The notes beneath the pieces are model-generated. The model made no database searches, was not told the DNA's origin, and worked only from the letters and a program-made list of their open reading frames with translations. From Desulfobacteraceae bacterium (lineage in GTDB: Bacteria > Desulfobacterota > Desulfobacteria > Desulfobacterales > Desulfobacteraceae), in contig JADGFI010000048.1 of NCBI GenBank assembly GCA_016743945.1, positions 1 to 36,289 of the forward strand: DNA of 36,289 nucleotides, read 5' to 3'. This document shows positions 34,068 through 36,289 of the stretch, piece after piece (position 1 is the stretch's first letter; every line of letters starts with the position of its first letter). A program made the position numbers and the translations under genes.

Positions 34068-35300
34068 ATGCGCATCGGACGAACTTTACCACCGGCAGCA
34101 GCCCCGATTTATATGGAAGACATCATTTCCGGCCTGAAAGGCCTTATTAGAGGTCAAAAGGAAATCAATCGCTTTGAAGCAGAACTAAAAGATTCTTACA
34201 AAGTGAAATACTGCTTTTTGGTATCATCAGGTAAAGCTGCTCTTACAATAATCTTAAAAGCATTACATGAGTTGCACCCGGAAAGAAATGAAGTTCTTAT
34301 CCCTGCGTTTACATGTTATTCAGTCCCATCTGCTATTATAAAAGCCGGTCTGAAAATAAAACTATGTGATATAAACCCCGAAACCCTTGATTTTGATTTT
34401 ACCCAGCTCGGAGACATTGCCACTATCTCAAAATTCAAAACTAAAAATTCAAAATTAATAAAAAATTCACTGTTAGCTGTTTTACCAACTCACCTATTCG
34501 GAATACCAGCAGATATATACCAAACAAAAAAAATAATGAATGACAATGAACTTTTTATAATAGAGGATGCAGCCCAGGCAATGGGCGGAACACTAAAAGA
34601 GAAAAAACTCGGCACCCTTGGAGATGCAGGTTTTTTTAGCCTTGGTCGCGGCAAAGCCTTCTCAACTATTGAAGGAGGAATTATCCTCACAAATAACAAA
34701 AGCATAGCCGACAATATCACCAAACAAATGAAAAACATTCCAGCCTATTCTATACTCGAAATTATAAAATTAGTTATATCTTCAATTGTTCTAAATATTT
34801 TCATGCGCCCCGTATTTTTCTGGCTTCCAAAATCTCTCCCATTTTTAAAACTCGGAGAGACAATATTTGAACAAGAGTTTCCAATAAAAAAAATATCATC
34901 ATTTCAGGCTGGCCTTGCTATAAACTGGCAAAACAAACTAAATAAACTAACAAAACTCCGAAGAAAACACACTAACCATTGGGCCAATACATTTAATTCA
35001 AAACTAAAAATTCAAAATTCAAAAGGGCAATCCCTTCTTCGTTTTCCAATAAAAATTGAAAACAAACAAACTTTAAACAGCATTCTTTCCAAAAGTGATA
35101 AACAAGGGTTAGGAATCATGCGGACGTATCCGAATACCATCAACAACATTAAAGAATTAAAAAATAATTTTAAAAATAAAACTTATCCAAAGGCAACTAT
35201 GACGTCTAAACAAATGCTTACTTTGCCGGTGCATCACTTGGTATCCGTTTCGGACAGCTTGCAAATAAAAAAAATAATTAATACTGGTATAGGTTTTTAA
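34068..35300 (+). CDS. DegT/DnrJ/EryC1/StrS aminotransferase
   Basis: A 410-residue PLP-dependent sugar aminotransferase-type protein. The SSGKAALTIILKAL cofactor region, the EDAAQAMGG segment with Asp167, and the PLP-binding Lys196 in SLGRGKAFSTIEGG are present. It likely makes or attaches an amino sugar of the exopolysaccharide, though this branch may act on another substrate. Two heptanucleotide repeats interrupt the coding sequence, adding Lys/Asn/Ser-rich loops at residues ~121-134 and ~309-319. AAA-rich codon use is heavier than in the genes upstream of 32 kb. It begins 3 bp after the FemAB stop. Confidence 0.88.
   Translation: MRIGRTLPPAAAPIYMEDIISGLKGLIRGQKEINRFEAELKDSYKVKYCFLVSSGKAALTIILKALHELHPERNEVLIPAFTCYSVPSAIIKAGLKIKLCDINPETLDFDFTQLGDIATISKFKTKNSKLIKNSLLAVLPTHLFGIPADIYQTKKIMNDNELFIIEDAAQAMGGTLKEKKLGTLGDAGFFSLGRGKAFSTIEGGIILTNNKSIADNITKQMKNIPAYSILEIIKLVISSIVLNIFMRPVFFWLPKSLPFLKLGETIFEQEFPIKKISSFQAGLAINWQNKLNKLTKLRRKHTNHWANTFNSKLKIQNSKGQSLLRFPIKIENKQTLNSILSKSDKQGLGIMRTYPNTINNIKELKNNFKNKTYPKATMTSKQMLTLPVHHLVSVSDSLQIKKIINTGIGF
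34428..34462 (+). repeat. Heptanucleotide repeat copy 2, inside the DegT gene
   Basis: Units CTCAAAA, TTCAAAA, CTAAAAA, TTCAAAA, TTAATAA. The 25 nt at 34432-34456 are identical to 34995-35019. This copy is read as F-K-T-K-N-S-K-L. Confidence 0.65.
34995..35025 (+). repeat. Heptanucleotide repeat copy 3, inside the DegT gene
   Basis: The 25 nt at 34995-35019 match 34432-34456 exactly but are read in a different frame, as N-S-K-L-K-I-Q-N-S. A further TTCAAAA unit follows. Confidence 0.65.
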
Positions 35301-35301
35301 A

Positions 35302-36150
35302 TTGTCTGAAACTCAAAAACTAAAGATGATTGTGAATATTATCGGATTGGCAATCCTAGGGTTACTAATAATTCTTGCATACAAGACAACACTCATATGG
35401 ATGTATGATCGTTTCATAGCAGCAGACTCTTACTATTCCCATGGCTTCCTCGTCCCTATCGTATCCCTCTATCTTATCTATCAGCAGAAAGAATACCTTG
35501 CCAGAGCAGAACAAAAAAACAGTATTTTAGGATTAGCTGTTTTGATTTTTGCATTACTTTTTCACATTCTTGGAACTATTCTTTATATTTTCTCCATTTC
35601 CGGATTTTCAATTTTTTTTCTGCTTATCGGCCTGTCTCTTTATTTATATGGCAAAGAAAAAACAAAAATTATATGGTTTCCTCTTCTATTCATGATTTTT
35701 ATGTTCCCCATGCCTGAAGCCATGATTAGCCTTATCTCTTTTCCTCTCAAGATGTTTGCCGCAAAAGCAGGAGTATGGATAACGAGTTTATTTGGTATTC
35801 CTATCTATCTCCAAGGATTTAATATTACGATTCCCGCCGGTCAACTCCTGGTGGGAAACCCCTGTTCTGGATTGCGTTCCTTGATAGCGTTTCTGGCTCT
35901 TGGATCAATATTTGCGTATCTTGAACCTATTTCAATAGCAAAAAAATGGATTTTATTTTTTTTTTCTATCCCCATTGCGCTACTATCCAATATTGTCCGG
36001 ATACCGATTCTTATCCTTGTTTCTAACCATTGGGGCCTTGAAGCAGCTTCTCCGGAAACTCTCGTACACACCGGTTCAGGCCTGCTGGTTTTTGTGCTTG
36101 GGTTTTTACTAATATTCTCTGCCGCTAAGGTACTTCAATGGCAAGTCTGA
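35302..36150 (+). CDS. xrtA: Exosortase A (XrtA)
   Basis: A 282-residue membrane transpeptidase-like enzyme with about eight helices. It cleaves and anchors PEP-CTERM proteins, analogous to sortase. The catalytic Cys188 (GNPCSGLRS), Arg233 (NIVRIPIL) and His256 (LVHTGSG) are all present, and ADSYYSHGFLVPI is the typical N-terminal signature. The start is a TTG at 35302, two bases after the DegT stop; an ATG eight codons later is an alternative. No PEP-CTERM target is encoded in this window. The next gene is probably its usual EpsI-like neighbour. Confidence 0.94.
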   Translation: MSETQKLKMIVNIIGLAILGLLIILAYKTTLIWMYDRFIAADSYYSHGFLVPIVSLYLIYQQKEYLARAEQKNSILGLAVLIFALLFHILGTILYIFSISGFSIFFLLIGLSLYLYGKEKTKIIWFPLLFMIFMFPMPEAMISLISFPLKMFAAKAGVWITSLFGIPIYLQGFNITIPAGQLLVGNPCSGLRSLIAFLALGSIFAYLEPISIAKKWILFFFSIPIALLSNIVRIPILILVSNHWGLEAASPETLVHTGSGLLVFVLGFLLIFSAAKVLQWQV

Positions 36151-36192
36151 AATTAAATATTTGGTATTTCATTGACATAACTCTTTACTACG

Positions 36193-36289
36193 ATGGGACA
36201 AATCAAAATTCAAAATTCTAAATTAATAATTAGATACATATTTATAGCTCTTCTGCTGGCAGCAACTGCTTTTGTGAGCAATATTCTAC
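36193..36289 (+). CDS. Probable EpsI-type exosortase-associated protein, 3'-truncated
   Basis: The first 32 codons only. A short basic start (MGQIKIQNSKL) is followed by one hydrophobic helix (YIFIALLLAATAFVSNIL), as in EpsI/DUF3485 proteins that usually follow xrtA. The assignment rests on position and the helix. The N-terminal residues are encoded by a heptanucleotide repeat. The gene runs off the window end. Confidence 0.5.
   Translation, partial: MGQIKIQNSKLIIRYIFIALLLAATAFVSNIL
36202..36230 (+). repeat. Heptanucleotide repeat copy 4, at the start of the EpsI-like gene
   Basis: Units ATCAAAA, TTCAAAA, TTCTAAA, TTAATAA, the last degenerate. It encodes I-K-I-Q-N-S-K-L. Confidence 0.55.

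Noticed and set aside
1..36289. CRISPR arrays, tRNA or rRNA genes, prophage
   Set aside because: No regularly spaced direct repeats, cloverleaf-like or ribosomal sequences, or phage structural genes were recognised on either strand by eye; a tRNA scan was not possible.

Overview
The window most resembles a Gram-negative, moderately AT-rich Desulfobacterota-type bacterium (a Desulfobacteraceae-like sulfate reducer is my best guess). This is inferred from the combination of a DUF444/SpoVR/PrkA cluster, an exosortase A (XrtA) exopolysaccharide locus, an HD-GYP protein and an outer-membrane export system. Nothing here fixes the species. The first ~127 bases are an almost T-free G-rich run that looks like a contig-edge sequencing artefact, and it cuts off the start of the first gene.

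Layout. (1) 128-5029: a stress/stationary-phase module of DUF444 (YeaH/YhbH type, 5'-truncated), SpoVR and the AAA+ kinase/protease PrkA. (2) 5105-12548: housekeeping and lipid genes: mfd, a cyclopropane fatty acid synthase, a divergent class III nucleotide cyclase overlapping it, and a convergent class IV PLP aminotransferase. (3) 12660-17471: a CysZ/EI24-type membrane protein followed by a small cereblon-like CULT-domain protein, a consensus sigma-70 promoter, a small DRR-rich hypothetical protein, a cNMP-binding/methyltransferase fusion, and a membrane PAS/HD-GYP protein. (4) 17655-19384: UDP-glucuronate-type epimerase and a CAAX-protease-like CPBP protein of the kind linked to exosortase systems. 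(5) 19455-24553: a yefM-yoeB toxin-antitoxin pair with its operator, pepN on the minus strand, and a complete but frameshifted IS1380-family element with 12-bp inverted repeats and an ATTAA target duplication. (6) 24904 to the end: the XrtA exopolysaccharide operon: chain-length determinant, tyrosine autokinase, priming sugar transferase, SLBB export protein, outer-membrane beta-barrel, UDP-glucose dehydrogenase, polysaccharide deacetylase, FemAB-like protein, DegT aminotransferase, exosortase, and the start of a probable EpsI-type protein. A sigma-54-like -24/-12 element and tandem repeats lie upstream.

How the genes work together. Ugd makes UDP-glucuronate and the epimerase can convert it to UDP-galacturonate. 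The sugar transferase primes the lipid carrier, the chain-length protein and its Tyr-tailed kinase control polymerisation, and the SLBB and barrel proteins export the polymer. Deacetylase, FemAB and aminotransferase probably modify it or its precursors. XrtA would anchor PEP-CTERM proteins alongside the polymer; none are encoded in this window.

Most notable observations: (a) a bacterial CULT protein with intact zinc cysteines and the three-tryptophan cage; (b) a heptanucleotide repeat family, about TTCAAAA, embedded inside coding sequences of the last 3 kb, including an exact 25-nt copy read in two different frames of one gene; (c) a class III cyclase with substituted purine-specifying residues.
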